Source: Burkholderia pyrrocinia
Lineage (GTDB): Bacteria > Pseudomonadota > Gammaproteobacteria > Burkholderiales > Burkholderiaceae
Assembly (NCBI RefSeq): GCF_018417535.1
Contig: NZ_CP070978.1
Span: 868,001 to 932,000 of the forward strand
DNA length: 64,000 nucleotides
Direction: 5' to 3'
Below the pieces are notes generated by a model. That model was not told the origin of the DNA and searched no databases. It was given only the letters and a program-made list of their open reading frames with translations. Every line of letters starts with the position of its first letter. Position 1 is the first letter of the stretch. Below, in pieces: positions 56,681 to 64,000 of this stretch. A program made the position numbers and the translations under genes.

Positions 56681-57670
56681 TCAGACGAGTTCGGGCGTCT
56701 GCACGACGCTGATCTCGACGCCGACGGCCGTCGCGCCGAGCCCCGTCACGGGCTGCGCGTCGCGATAGTCGAGGCCGATCGCGATACGCACGTAGCGCTC
56801 GTCCGGGCAGCGGTTCATGAACGGATCGAACCCGACCCAGCCGAGCCCTTCGACATAGGCCTCGGCCCACGCATGGCCGGCCGGCTGCTGCATCAGCGCG
56901 GTGGCTTGCGGCTGCGCGCCGAGCGCCGGCTGCGGCAACCCCTGCGACTGCGACTGCGACTGCGCGGCGTGCGACGCGCCGAGCGCCTGCTGCATGCCCT
57001 CGCCGCTCTGCAACGCGAGCGCTTCCTCTGCTTCGTCGTCGCCCGCGTTCTGCTTCGCGTCGGCGATGCGCTGCATCGCGCTGTCGGCGAGCACGTAGCC
57101 GGAGATATAGCGCGCGGGAATCTTCAGCGCGCGCGCGGCCGCGATGAACGCGTGCGCATGGTCGCGGCTCGTGCCCTCGCCGCTTTGCAGCGCGGTTTCC
57201 GCATCGACGGGCGCCTCGGCGGCCAGGTTCGGCGCGTACGCGATGCGGCCGTGCACTTCCGTCATCAGCCAGTGCAGCGCGTCGAGGCCGTACGGCTCGA
57301 TCGGCAGCGCTTGCGTGAGCTCGCGCACGGTGTCGCCCGCCTTCGTGAGCGCGGTCTCGCGCTCGAAGATCCACGGCGGCGCATAGCCTTCGGGATTGCC
57401 GAGAATGCCCGCGCGGTCCTGCGTCTCGACGACGCCGGCCGCGACGACGACGATCTCGGCCTTCGCGCCGCGGTCGTGACGCACGAGGTCGATCCGGTTA
57501 CCGAGCCCGTCGGCGTACGACAGGGTCGGCTCGACGCCGTCGATCGTGACCTGCCACGCGCGCACCGTCTGCCCGGGCCCCGACTGCGGGCGCAGCCGCA
57601 GCCGTTGCAGCGCATGGGTGGCTTGATCGTCGAACTGATAACGCGAGATGTGTCGGATGGCGAGTCGCAT
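56681..57670 (-). CDS. Transglutaminase-like protein with Ser in place of catalytic Cys (module B)
   Basis: A 329-residue relative of the module A transglutaminase. The N-terminal beta domain is RLAIRHISRYQFDDQATHALQRLRLRPQ. In the core the motif reads SGEGTSRDHAHAFIAAA, so the residue aligned with the nucleophilic cysteine is Ser168 (codon 57169-57167, AGC). The later histidine and aspartate regions (AGHAWAEAYVEG, VGFDPFMN) are kept. A Gln/Ser/Ala-rich insert (about residues 205-255) interrupts the domain. It follows the alpha-E gene by eight bases. The change predicts loss of thiol chemistry, a serine-based activity or a structural role. Confidence 0.82.
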   Translation of the reverse strand: MRLAIRHISRYQFDDQATHALQRLRLRPQSGPGQTVRAWQVTIDGVEPTLSYADGLGNRIDLVRHDRGAKAEIVVVAAGVVETQDRAGILGNPEGYAPPWIFERETALTKAGDTVRELTQALPIEPYGLDALHWLMTEVHGRIAYAPNLAAEAPVDAETALQSGEGTSRDHAHAFIAAARALKIPARYISGYVLADSAMQRIADAKQNAGDDEAEEALALQSGEGMQQALGASHAAQSQSQSQGLPQPALGAQPQATALMQQPAGHAWAEAYVEGLGWVGFDPFMNRCPDERYVRIAIGLDYRDAQPVTGLGATAVGVEISVVQTPELV

Positions 57671-57678
57671 GGCAAGTC

Positions 57679-58620
57679 TCAGTCGAAGTTGTAGGCCTGG
57701 GCGATTTCGAGCCCGAGGCTGTTGTTGCGGCCGATGAAATCGGTCAGGAATTCGTGCAGGCCGCTCTTGAAGATCCGCTCGACCGAGGTATCGGACAGCA
57801 TCTGCAGGATCTTCGTGGCCGTGTCGTGACACGGGTGTGTCACGCCGTAATCCTTCGCGAGCAGGTTCAGGCTCGACACGACGCGCCCGTAGCAATAGCG
57901 CAGCGAACGCGGCATGCGGCCGTTCAGGATCAGGTAGTCGGCAATGTTCATCGGCTTGTACTGCACGTCGTACACCCAGCGGTACGAACGGTGCGCGGCG
58001 ACGCAGCGCAGGATCGTCTCCCACTGGTAGTTGTCGAGGATCGTGCCGACGTGCGACACCGACGGCAGCAGCAGGTGGTACTTCACGTCGATGATCCGCG
58101 CGGTGTTGTCCGCGCGCTCGACGAATGCGCCGATCTGCGCGAAATCGAAGATCTCGTTGCGCAGCATGGTGCTGTAGAAGCTGCCGAGGATCAGCGCGGT
58201 TTCGCGCTTCACCTCGTCGAGCACGGCCGGCAGCCCGCTCTCCGGCACCGGCTGCGCGAGCGCCCGGCGCAGCGCGAGCCACGCGCCGTTCACGCTCTCC
58301 CATGCCTCGCGCGTCAGCGCCGTGCGCACCATCCGCGCGTTCGAGCGCGCGGCCTCGATGCACGACAGCACGCTCGACGGGTTGTCGCGGTCGCGCAGCA
58401 GGTAGTCGGTCACGGTATCGGCCGCATACGCGTCGTATTTCTGCCGGTAGCCGTCGTCGGCGCCCGAGCTGACGAGCACCGACGACCATTCGGCCGGTGC
58501 GTCGGCCGTGCGCGTGAGCGCCATCCGCAGCCCGGCATCGACGATGCGCGCGATGTTCTCCGCGCGCTCGATATAGCGGTACATCCAGTAGAGACCGCTT
58601 GCAGTACGTCCCAGAAGCAT
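57679..58620 (-). CDS. Alpha-E domain protein (module B)
   Basis: A 313-residue all-helical alpha-E (DUF403) protein. It starts MLLGRTASGLYWMYRYIERAENIARI, the same signature that opens the alpha-E part of the module A fusion (ENLFWLGRYTERATNLMRL). The conserved glutamates and arginines in helix 1 and FVERADNTARIIDVKYHLLLP (about residues 165-185) suggest a shared active or binding site. It lies 65 bases after the ATP-grasp gene and eight bases before the transglutaminase gene. The biochemical role of alpha-E domains is unknown; their constant pairing with ATP-grasp ligases implies a second step in the same reaction path. Confidence 0.87.
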   Translation of the reverse strand: MLLGRTASGLYWMYRYIERAENIARIVDAGLRMALTRTADAPAEWSSVLVSSGADDGYRQKYDAYAADTVTDYLLRDRDNPSSVLSCIEAARSNARMVRTALTREAWESVNGAWLALRRALAQPVPESGLPAVLDEVKRETALILGSFYSTMLRNEIFDFAQIGAFVERADNTARIIDVKYHLLLPSVSHVGTILDNYQWETILRCVAAHRSYRWVYDVQYKPMNIADYLILNGRMPRSLRYCYGRVVSSLNLLAKDYGVTHPCHDTATKILQMLSDTSVERIFKSGLHEFLTDFIGRNNSLGLEIAQAYNFD

Positions 58621-58685
58621 CTCGTGTCCACTCCGTCTTCGTTCGTTTCGCGCCTCGCCCGGCGAGGCGCGCGGTCGCCTTCGGC

Positions 58686-60101
58686 TCAGTCGGCCAGCAC
58701 CCACGTGTCCTTGGTGCCGCCGCCCTGGCTCGAATTGACGACGAGCGATCCTTCCTTCAGCGCGACGCGCGTGAGCCCGCCCGGCGTAATGCGGATCCGG
58801 TCCGACACCAGCACGAACGGCCGCAGGTCGACATGGCGCGGCGCGAGGCCGGCTTCGGTCAGGATCGGCGTCGTGGACAACGCCAGCGTGGGTTGCGCGA
58901 TATAGTTCGCGGGCCGCGCGCGCAGCTTCGCGGCGAACGCCTCGAGTTCGGCCTTCGACGCGCACGGCCCGACGAGCATCCCGTAGCCGCCCGAGCCGTG
59001 CACTTCCTTCACGACCAGTTCGTCGAGATGGTCGAGCACGTACTTGAGGCTGTCGGCCTCGCCGCAGCGCCAGGTCGGCACGTTCTCCAGCAACGCCTTG
59101 CGGCCCGTGTAGAACTCGACGATCTCCGGCATGTACGAGTAGATCGCCTTGTCGTCGGCGATGCCGGTGCCGGGCGCGTTCGCGATCGTGATGTTGCCCG
59201 CGCGGTACACGTCCATGATCCCCGCCACGCCGAGCGCCGAATCGGGGCGGAACGTGAGCGGATCGAGGAACGCGTCGTCGACGCGGCGGTACAGCACGTC
59301 GATCGGGCGGAAACCCTCGGTCGTGCGCATCGCGACGCGGCCGTCGATCACCTGCAGGTCGTTGCCCTCGACGAGGTGCACGCCCATCTGGTCGGCGAGG
59401 AACGAATGTTCGTAGTACGCGGAATTGTGGATGCCGGGCGTCAGCACGGCGACGGTCGGGTTGTCGGCGTTGCCGCCCGGCGGGCACACGGCCGCGAGCG
59501 ACTGGCGCAGCATCTGCGGATAGGTCTCGACCGGGCGCACCTTCACCTGCTGGAACAGCTCCGGGAAGAGCTGCATCATCGTCTCGCGGTTTTCCAGCAT
59601 GTACGACACGCCGGACGGCGTACGCGCGTTGTCCTCCAGCACGTAGAACTCGTTCTCGCCGGTGCGCACGATGTCGACGCCGATGATGTGCGTGTAAACG
59701 TTCCCGGGCGGCCGGAAATCGATCATCTCCGGAATGAAGGCTTCGTTGTGCGCGATCAGGTGCTTCGGCACGATGCCCGCGCGCACGATCTCCTGGCGGT
59801 GGTAGATGTCGTCGAGGAAGGCGTTGAGCGCCATCACGCGTTGCTCGATGCCGAGCGACAGCCGGCTCCATTCCGAACCCGAGATGATGCGCGGGACGAT
59901 ATCGAACGGAATCAGCCGCTCGGCGGCCTCCGCGTCGCCGTAGACGGCAAACGTGATGCCCGTCTTGCGGAACACACCCTCCGCGTCATGGGCTTTCTGG
60001 GCGAGGCTCGCGGGATTCTGCGTGTCGAGCCATTGCTTCAGGCGCGCGTAAGGCGCCCTTACCATGTCGCCGGATTGCAGCATTTCATCGAATGGCTTCA
60101 T
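58686..60101 (-). CDS. Circularly permuted ATP-grasp protein (module B)
   Basis: A 471-residue circularly permuted ATP-grasp protein (CP_ATPgrasp type). Typical stretches are RPPGNVYTHIIGVDIVRTGENEFYVLEDNARTPSGVSYMLENR, shared with the family and here at about residues 140-185, VLTPGIHNSAYYEHSFLADQMG, VLYRRVDDAFLDPLTFRPDSALGV and VVKEVHGSGGYGMLVGP, which contains the glycine-rich nucleotide loop. The start at 60101 has GGAGAAAAGATCG upstream; ATG 60116 is also in frame. It is the first gene of module B. It would activate a carboxylate with ATP and ligate it to an amine, a family-level prediction only. Confidence 0.87.
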   Translation of the reverse strand: MKPFDEMLQSGDMVRAPYARLKQWLDTQNPASLAQKAHDAEGVFRKTGITFAVYGDAEAAERLIPFDIVPRIISGSEWSRLSLGIEQRVMALNAFLDDIYHRQEIVRAGIVPKHLIAHNEAFIPEMIDFRPPGNVYTHIIGVDIVRTGENEFYVLEDNARTPSGVSYMLENRETMMQLFPELFQQVKVRPVETYPQMLRQSLAAVCPPGGNADNPTVAVLTPGIHNSAYYEHSFLADQMGVHLVEGNDLQVIDGRVAMRTTEGFRPIDVLYRRVDDAFLDPLTFRPDSALGVAGIMDVYRAGNITIANAPGTGIADDKAIYSYMPEIVEFYTGRKALLENVPTWRCGEADSLKYVLDHLDELVVKEVHGSGGYGMLVGPCASKAELEAFAAKLRARPANYIAQPTLALSTTPILTEAGLAPRHVDLRPFVLVSDRIRITPGGLTRVALKEGSLVVNSSQGGGTKDTWVLAD

Positions 60102-60689
60102 CGATCTTTTCTCCATCGATCGTTTTCCCCGGCATTGCGCATGCCGGACCGGCGTAACCACTGCGTTGCAAGGAACGTGCCTTGTGTGCCCCCCATTTTT
60201 CGCCGCGCCGGGCAAGCCCGCGCGGCAAGCTGCACCATTACGGTGCAGCGTGCGACGCCATTCGCCCCATCGATGCGCCGAGATCGCGCACGGCCGATGC
60301 TGCGCCGCGTCTGACGAACATAGTTCTCCCGCGTGTCATGAATGTGCAATCTGCACTGCACAAAAAAGCGGCCCGCCTGAAGCGCCGGACCGCCGGAGCG
60401 GAAGGAGGAAAAGGCGGGCCGGCACGCACACCGCGCGTGCCGGGCCCTGGGGAAGTACCGTCTGCGGCGCCCCGGCAGTTCGACGCGGTGAACTGACCGG
60501 TTAGCCGGGTCCGGCACCTCAAACCTATGCAGCCGTAATCCCGCCGACAATGCCCATGCATATTTCGACTGACACCCATCGAAAAAAAACATCGGGTCGA
60601 CTCGACCGAGGCGCGGTACGCTAGAAGATTCGTGCAGCGAAACGGCGCCGCCGCCCGCCAGGCGCCGACTATAAAAAGCGAAGATCGAA
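60102..60689. other. 588-base intergenic region between module B and a LysR gene
   Basis: It contains the divergent promoters of the ATP-grasp gene and the LysR gene. The clearest element is a hairpin with GGCACGC (60421-60427) and GCGTGCC (60435-60441), extended by G/C pairs on both sides. Two TGCA-rich half sites (TGTGCAATCTGCACTGCAC near 60344-60362) could be regulatory. Overlapping open frames in several phases here look like composition artefacts. No gene or RNA was recognised. Confidence 0.45.
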
Positions 60690-61685
60690 ATGGAAGCAAA
60701 GTGGCTGGAAGATTTCCTGAGCCTTGCGGATACCAAGAGCTTTTCCCGGGCCGCGCGTAACCGGCACCTGACGCAGTCGGCATTCAGCAGACGAATTGCC
60801 GCGCTTGAAACCTGGATGGACGCGAAGCTGGTCGACCGCAGCATCAACCCGATCACGCTGACGCCGGCCGGCCAGATGTTCCGCGGCCTCGCCGCGGACA
60901 TCCTGCGCAGCATGTATGCGGCGCGCAATCTCGTGAACGGCTACGACCAGTTCGCGGCCAGCGACCAGGTCGTGCGTTTCGCCGTCGCGCATACGCTCGT
61001 CTTCACGCTGTTTCCCGAATGGCTCAAGCAGCTCAACGGCGAGGTCGGCCACGTGACCGCGCGCGTCAACGCGGTGAACGTGCCGGAAGGCGTGCAGCAG
61101 CTCGTCGAAGGCGAATGCGACCTGCTGCTCGGTTATCACCATCCGCAGTTGCCGATCGTGCTCGACCCGAACCACTTCCCGTTCATCAGCCTCGGCGTCG
61201 AGCGGATCCTGCCGGTGTCGACGCCCGACGCGCGCGGCAAGCCCGTGTTCCAGTTGCCGGGCACGCCCGATGCCCCGCTGCCGCTGCTCGCGTATTCGTC
61301 GGGCGCGTTTCTCGGCAACATCGTCGAGATGCTGCTGCTGAATGCGACCGAGCCGTATGCGCTGCACCGCTGCTTCGAGACGCACATGTCCGAGGCATTG
61401 AAGGGCATGGTCGTGGCCGGGCACGGGATCGGCTGGCTGCCGGAAAGCTGCGTCGCGAAGGAGCTCGCGGAAGGCACGCTCGTGTGCGCGGGTTCCGGGG
61501 ACTGGATCACCGAACTCGAAATCCGCCTGTATCGATCGGCACGCAAGCGCGGGCTCGCGGCCGAGCAGTTGTGGACCTACATCATGAACCGGCCGCGTGC
61601 GGCAGTCGAAGGCGCGCTCGATGCCGTGCCGTCGGCCGCGCCGGCCATGCGGATCGCGCGGCGAAGCGCGGGCGGCAGCCGCTGA
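60690..61685 (+). CDS. LysR family transcriptional regulator
   Basis: A 331-residue LysR regulator with the winged helix at residues 1-65: KWLEDFLSLADTKSFSRAARNRHLTQSAFSRRIAALETWM and VDRSINPITLTPAG. The effector-binding part starts near residue 92. A C-terminal basic extension (ARRSAGGSR) is unusual. The divergent neighbours are the ATP-grasp module genes, 588 bases away, so the target is not obvious. It may regulate itself or the exported-protein operon downstream. No strong ribosome site precedes ATG 60690. Confidence 0.83.
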   Translation: MEAKWLEDFLSLADTKSFSRAARNRHLTQSAFSRRIAALETWMDAKLVDRSINPITLTPAGQMFRGLAADILRSMYAARNLVNGYDQFAASDQVVRFAVAHTLVFTLFPEWLKQLNGEVGHVTARVNAVNVPEGVQQLVEGECDLLLGYHHPQLPIVLDPNHFPFISLGVERILPVSTPDARGKPVFQLPGTPDAPLPLLAYSSGAFLGNIVEMLLLNATEPYALHRCFETHMSEALKGMVVAGHGIGWLPESCVAKELAEGTLVCAGSGDWITELEIRLYRSARKRGLAAEQLWTYIMNRPRAAVEGALDAVPSAAPAMRIARRSAGGSR

Positions 61686-61883
61686 CATTCGCGTTCGCGT
61701 CGTGTTTGTCCACGGCGCGAGCACGGGTGCGGTTGCAGTGCGGTCCCGGGCAATCCGGTGTCCGCATGCCCCCGCGTCGCACCGGTTCGCGTCGAACGCG
61801 ACCTCCTTTCCGGCAGCAACCGGCAATCCCGCCGCAGCCCGCGAAAGCACCGTGCAGGCCCGGAATCGATATCGAATAAAAAT

Positions 61884-61895
61884 GCAAACGTTTGC
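61884..61895. promoter_or_regulatory. LacI/PurR-type palindrome
   Basis: GCAAACGTTTGC is a perfect 12-bp palindrome. With flanks it reads ATGCAAACGTTTGCGA, 14 of 16 matches to the PurR consensus ACGCAAACGTTTGCGT, so a LacI/GalR family protein probably binds here. No LacI-family gene lies in the window. Confidence 0.5.
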
Positions 61896-62252
61896 GATTC
61901 AAAATAGAGCCCTTTAACCCTGTTGCATCGCAGCTTAATATCTCGTCTTATTTTAAGATCATAAATTCCCTGTTACAGAACAAATAAAAAGTTTCGATTT
62001 CAAATAAACAATCCTGAAATCAAAAAACTTCGCACCCTCATTTAAAATCGCGTAATCCGTATCCGGATATTCCTCGATTCACCTCGAAAACAGACGCAAA
62101 ATTTTCTTTTATCAGTCGTTATTTTTCGGTACGAATTTCGATACCTCAGACTTGATTAAATGCGCGCGCGATCATCTCTACCGAAAAGCAATATTCATAT
62201 CTGGCAAGATCGACTTTCTTCATCGCCAACCAATTCAGACGAATTCATCGCA

Positions 62253-62275
62253 ATCCTATTTAAATAGGATCTTTT
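62253..62275 (+). terminator. Perfect 18-bp palindrome with T run
   Basis: ATCCTATTTAAATAGGAT (62253-62270) is fully self-complementary and is followed by CTTTT. It can act as a weak intrinsic terminator ahead of the promoter at 62304, or as an operator. Confidence 0.45.
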
Positions 62276-62303
62276 GCCTTCGTTTCATTCAAGCCACATG
62301 CGG

Positions 62304-62332
62304 TTGTCGATTCAAAATCCATCGTGTATCAA
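62304..62332 (+). promoter_or_regulatory. Sigma-70 promoter of the exported-protein operon
   Basis: TTGTCG (62304-62309), a 17-base spacer and TATCAA (62327-62332). The start site would be near 62339, giving a 72-base leader to the first gene at 62411. Confidence 0.55.
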
Positions 62333-62410
62333 TAGCGTGTCGCAAAAAGAACGCTGGCAAATTTGACTCGGATTAAATGCGTTGCCATTGATTCCGGACC
62401 GGAGGTTGCA

Positions 62411-62821
62411 ATGTCTTCCTCACTTCGACAGCATGCTCGCCCTTTCCTGAGCGTCGTCATCTCCACGCTCTGCATCAATGCCATGGCCCAGGCACCCGCA
62501 TCCGGTCCTGGCGCAGGCCGCTACGTGATTTCGTATATCTGCGGCGATGCACAAATCGACGGTACGGCGCCGCTCCCCCCCGACGGCCGTCCATACAACC
62601 TCGGCGTGTCGTTCGCGTCGGCCCGGACCGGGCAACCGCTTGCCAACGTACAGGTACGCCTGAGGCGACACGGTCGCGTGCTCGTCGAATTCAACGCATC
62701 GGGGTCGCGTTGCCTGTTCAGCGTGCCCGATGCGAGCTACCGGGTCGAAGGCACCTATCAGGGCGCCACGCAGTTCGCGATTGTCGAAACGGGCGTACTC
62801 ACCACGCAGTTGCGATGGTGA
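62411..62821 (+). CDS. Exported protein of unknown function
   Basis: A 136-residue protein with a Sec signal ending INAMAQA before PASGPG (cleavage near residue 27). The mature part is beta-rich and resembles a small carboxypeptidase-regulatory or immunoglobulin-like fold: YNLGVSFASARTGQPLANVQVRLRRHGRVLVEF, then SYRVEGTYQGATQFAIV. Cysteines near residues 44 and 100 may pair. The site GGAGGTTGCA just before ATG 62411 is one of the strongest in the window. It is the first gene of a probable operon of exported proteins. I recognise no family. Confidence 0.75.
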   Translation: MSSSLRQHARPFLSVVISTLCINAMAQAPASGPGAGRYVISYICGDAQIDGTAPLPPDGRPYNLGVSFASARTGQPLANVQVRLRRHGRVLVEFNASGSRCLFSVPDASYRVEGTYQGATQFAIVETGVLTTQLRW

Positions 62822-62884
62822 GCGCCGCCTGAACCCGCTCCAGTTGCATCATTTGCCGCAGCGTATCGAATCGAGGAGCATCGA

Positions 62885-63676
62885 ATGACTCGTGCAGAAC
62901 GACCGGACGACTCGCCCGCCAGCCAGCCGAAACCTTCCTGGGGGCCAGGAAAGAACGCCGCACTCAGCTTCGTCGCGTTTGCCACGATCTTCGGCATCTT
63001 CGCGTATGCCGAGCGGGACACGGCGCTCGGCCATGCCAGCGTGACGCACGACCTCTCCGGCGCGATCGGAACCGCGGTCGGGAAATACCGCAATGCGATC
63101 GTGGCCGCGACATCCCGCGCAACCGGCGCGTCCGGAACATCGGTCGCCCCCGGGCCGGCGCCGACGATCGCACAGGCCGCGCCGCCGGCGCCGCCCGAAC
63201 CATCCGCGGCGGCGACGCCCGAGGTGTCGACGATGCCGCCCGTCACGCTCGCGGCCGAACCGGAAGCCCCGCCACGGGCAGCGCACCGCACCGCCCCAAA
63301 ACACCGGCAACCGTCGCACACGCCACCCGTGAAACTCGCGGCCAATACGCGTGCCGCGCCGGCCCACGGTCGCGCCAACGCACGGCTCGGCGATGCGCAT
63401 CGCGCACCGCGAACCGAGACGCTGGCGAGCACGAGAAACCGCATGGACCTCGCGCCGAAGCCGCACTCGTACGGCGCCGACCCGGCGCACATGCAGACGG
63501 CAAGCGTCACGCACGCGGAACTGGAAGGCGCCCGCGCGCTGGCAAAGGCGCGCTGGTGCGCGCAGATCGACGAATGGAACTGTGTGGAGCAAAACGCGAG
63601 CCGGGCGCTCGCGATCGACCCGACGAACAGCGAATCGCGCTCGTTGCTCGGGCAAGCAGTCCGCAATCGCCTGTGA
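62885..63676 (+). CDS. Inner-membrane-anchored Ala/Pro-rich protein of unknown function
   Basis: A 263-residue protein with a single hydrophobic segment (about residues 24-42) after a short cytoplasmic N-terminus, then a long Ala/Pro/Thr-rich spacer (about residues 75-190) that could cross the periplasm. The C-terminal part (about residues 205-263) reads ARALAKARWCAQIDEWNCVEQNASRALAIDPTNSESRSLLGQA. That is a TPR-like helical pair with two cysteines. The layout (anchor, flexible spacer, small binding domain) resembles envelope-assembly proteins such as TonB or secretion accessory subunits, but no family is assigned. It starts 63 bases after the preceding gene. Confidence 0.7.
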   Translation: MTRAERPDDSPASQPKPSWGPGKNAALSFVAFATIFGIFAYAERDTALGHASVTHDLSGAIGTAVGKYRNAIVAATSRATGASGTSVAPGPAPTIAQAAPPAPPEPSAAATPEVSTMPPVTLAAEPEAPPRAAHRTAPKHRQPSHTPPVKLAANTRAAPAHGRANARLGDAHRAPRTETLASTRNRMDLAPKPHSYGADPAHMQTASVTHAELEGARALAKARWCAQIDEWNCVEQNASRALAIDPTNSESRSLLGQAVRNRL

Positions 63677-63780
63677 GCCGGTTCCGCGTGGCCAGGCGCC
63701 GCTGCCCGGCCGCGCGACGAGCGGCGGCGGGCATCGTCGGGCGTGCAACCGATGCGATCGTTTCATAGTGAGGACACACC

Positions 63781-64000
63781 GTGGACAACAATCGGAAACA
63801 ACACTGCACCGCCGTCGCTCCGTCCAGCCGGCGGATCCTCCTGCATGCGCCGCTCGTGTTGCTGCTCGTCGCGTCCGGCCCCTGCCTCTCCGCCGAAGGC
63901 GATACGGAACCGGGCGGCGTCGGCGAAATCGCCGGCACCAACGGTACGCCGAATCCGAAGCCGTCGGACGTGCCGATACAGGGTTCGCTCGCACCGGACG
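63781..64000 (+). CDS. Exported protein, 5' part only
   Basis: The frame opens with GTG at 63781, preceded by GAGGACACACC, and stays open to the end of the window (73 codons). The N-terminus is basic (DNNRKQHC..., SSRRI) and followed by the hydrophobic HAPLVLLLVASGPCLSAEG, a Sec signal with possible lipobox-like SGPC. The mature start is rich in Gly, Pro, Asn and Thr. It continues the operon of exported proteins. The function cannot be judged from this fragment. Confidence 0.6.
   Translation, partial: MDNNRKQHCTAVAPSSRRILLHAPLVLLLVASGPCLSAEGDTEPGGVGEIAGTNGTPNPKPSDVPIQGSLAPD

Larger units (their letters stand above)
61686..62410. other. 725-base AT-rich gap with regulatory sites
   Basis: The first 170 bases match the surrounding composition. 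From about 61870 to 62390 the DNA turns strongly AT-rich, unlike anything else in the window. It holds a LacI-type palindrome (61884-61895), an 18-bp perfect palindrome followed by T residues (62253-62275) and a sigma-70 promoter (62304-62332). A 74-codon frame at 62152-62376 has no ribosome site or family likeness and is not called. Confidence 0.6.

Noticed and set aside
62152..62376. Small 74-codon frame in the AT-rich gap
   Set aside because: No ribosome site, no family likeness, and it overlaps a palindrome and promoter. Treated as regulatory DNA.

Overview
The window looks like a chromosome segment of a Burkholderia species, most likely from the B. cepacia complex. The DNA is very GC-rich, with strong G/C at third codon positions and frequent GTG and TTG starts. 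The gene content is also typical: a BetT-type choline transporter, a 3-hydroxybenzoate/gentisate operon, a trans-4-hydroxyproline operon, an RpoD paralogue and an IlvD. The species is an inference; no rRNA, tRNA, origin or insertion sequence was recognised to anchor it.

Layout. 1-8.6 kb: the end of an unidentified gene, betT, a small membrane protein, a methyltransferase, a lipoprotein metallophosphoesterase translationally coupled to a di-haem cytochrome c peroxidase, a small gene behind two LexA boxes, and a sulfur-type operon (BigR-like ArsR repressor plus two YeeE/YedE half-transporters). 8.7-15 kb: a five-gene operon for 3-hydroxybenzoate via gentisate, with a divergent LysR regulator. 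15-24.3 kb: hydroxyproline catabolism in two divergent arms (epimerase and three-part dehydrogenase on the left; deaminase, permease, semialdehyde dehydrogenase and an Ldh-type reductase on the right). 24.5-37 kb: ilvD, two exported Gly/Pro-rich proteins, a sigma-70 paralogue, a helix-hairpin-helix protein behind an FNR-like promoter, a CueR/SoxR-like MerR regulator with a divergent DUF2938 membrane protein, a MarR/DHA2 efflux pair and an acetate-type CoA-transferase.

37.2-44.4 kb: a tightly overlapping seven-gene operon. PEP mutase (fused to a nucleotidyltransferase), phosphonopyruvate decarboxylase and 2-aminoethylphosphonate transaminase are preceded by a CDP-alcohol phosphatidyltransferase, a 2-oxoglutarate/Fe(II) oxygenase, a UPF0104 membrane protein and a second nucleotidyltransferase. 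Together they read as a pathway that makes 2-aminoethylphosphonate, activates it with CTP and places it on a lipid or other membrane acceptor, possibly with hydroxylation. I consider this the best candidate in the window for an undescribed system.

44.6-49.1 kb holds single genes, including a YdeI/OmdA protein of different base composition. 49.3-60.1 kb is a second candidate system: two modules of transglutaminase-like, circularly permuted ATP-grasp and alpha-E proteins plus a DUF2126 protein, a predicted but biochemically poorly known peptide-bond-forming system. 60.7-64 kb: a LysR regulator, an unusually AT-rich gap with a LacI-type palindrome and a good promoter, and the start of an operon of exported proteins of unknown function that runs off the window.

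Several regulatory links come directly from the bases: tandem SOS boxes at 6911-6944, two near-identical MerR-type operators 28 kb apart (3850-3872 and 32088-32110), an FNR-like box at 29766-29779, an 18-bp-arm inverted repeat in the hydroxyproline divergent promoter, and long palindromes before bigR and the MarR-linked pump.
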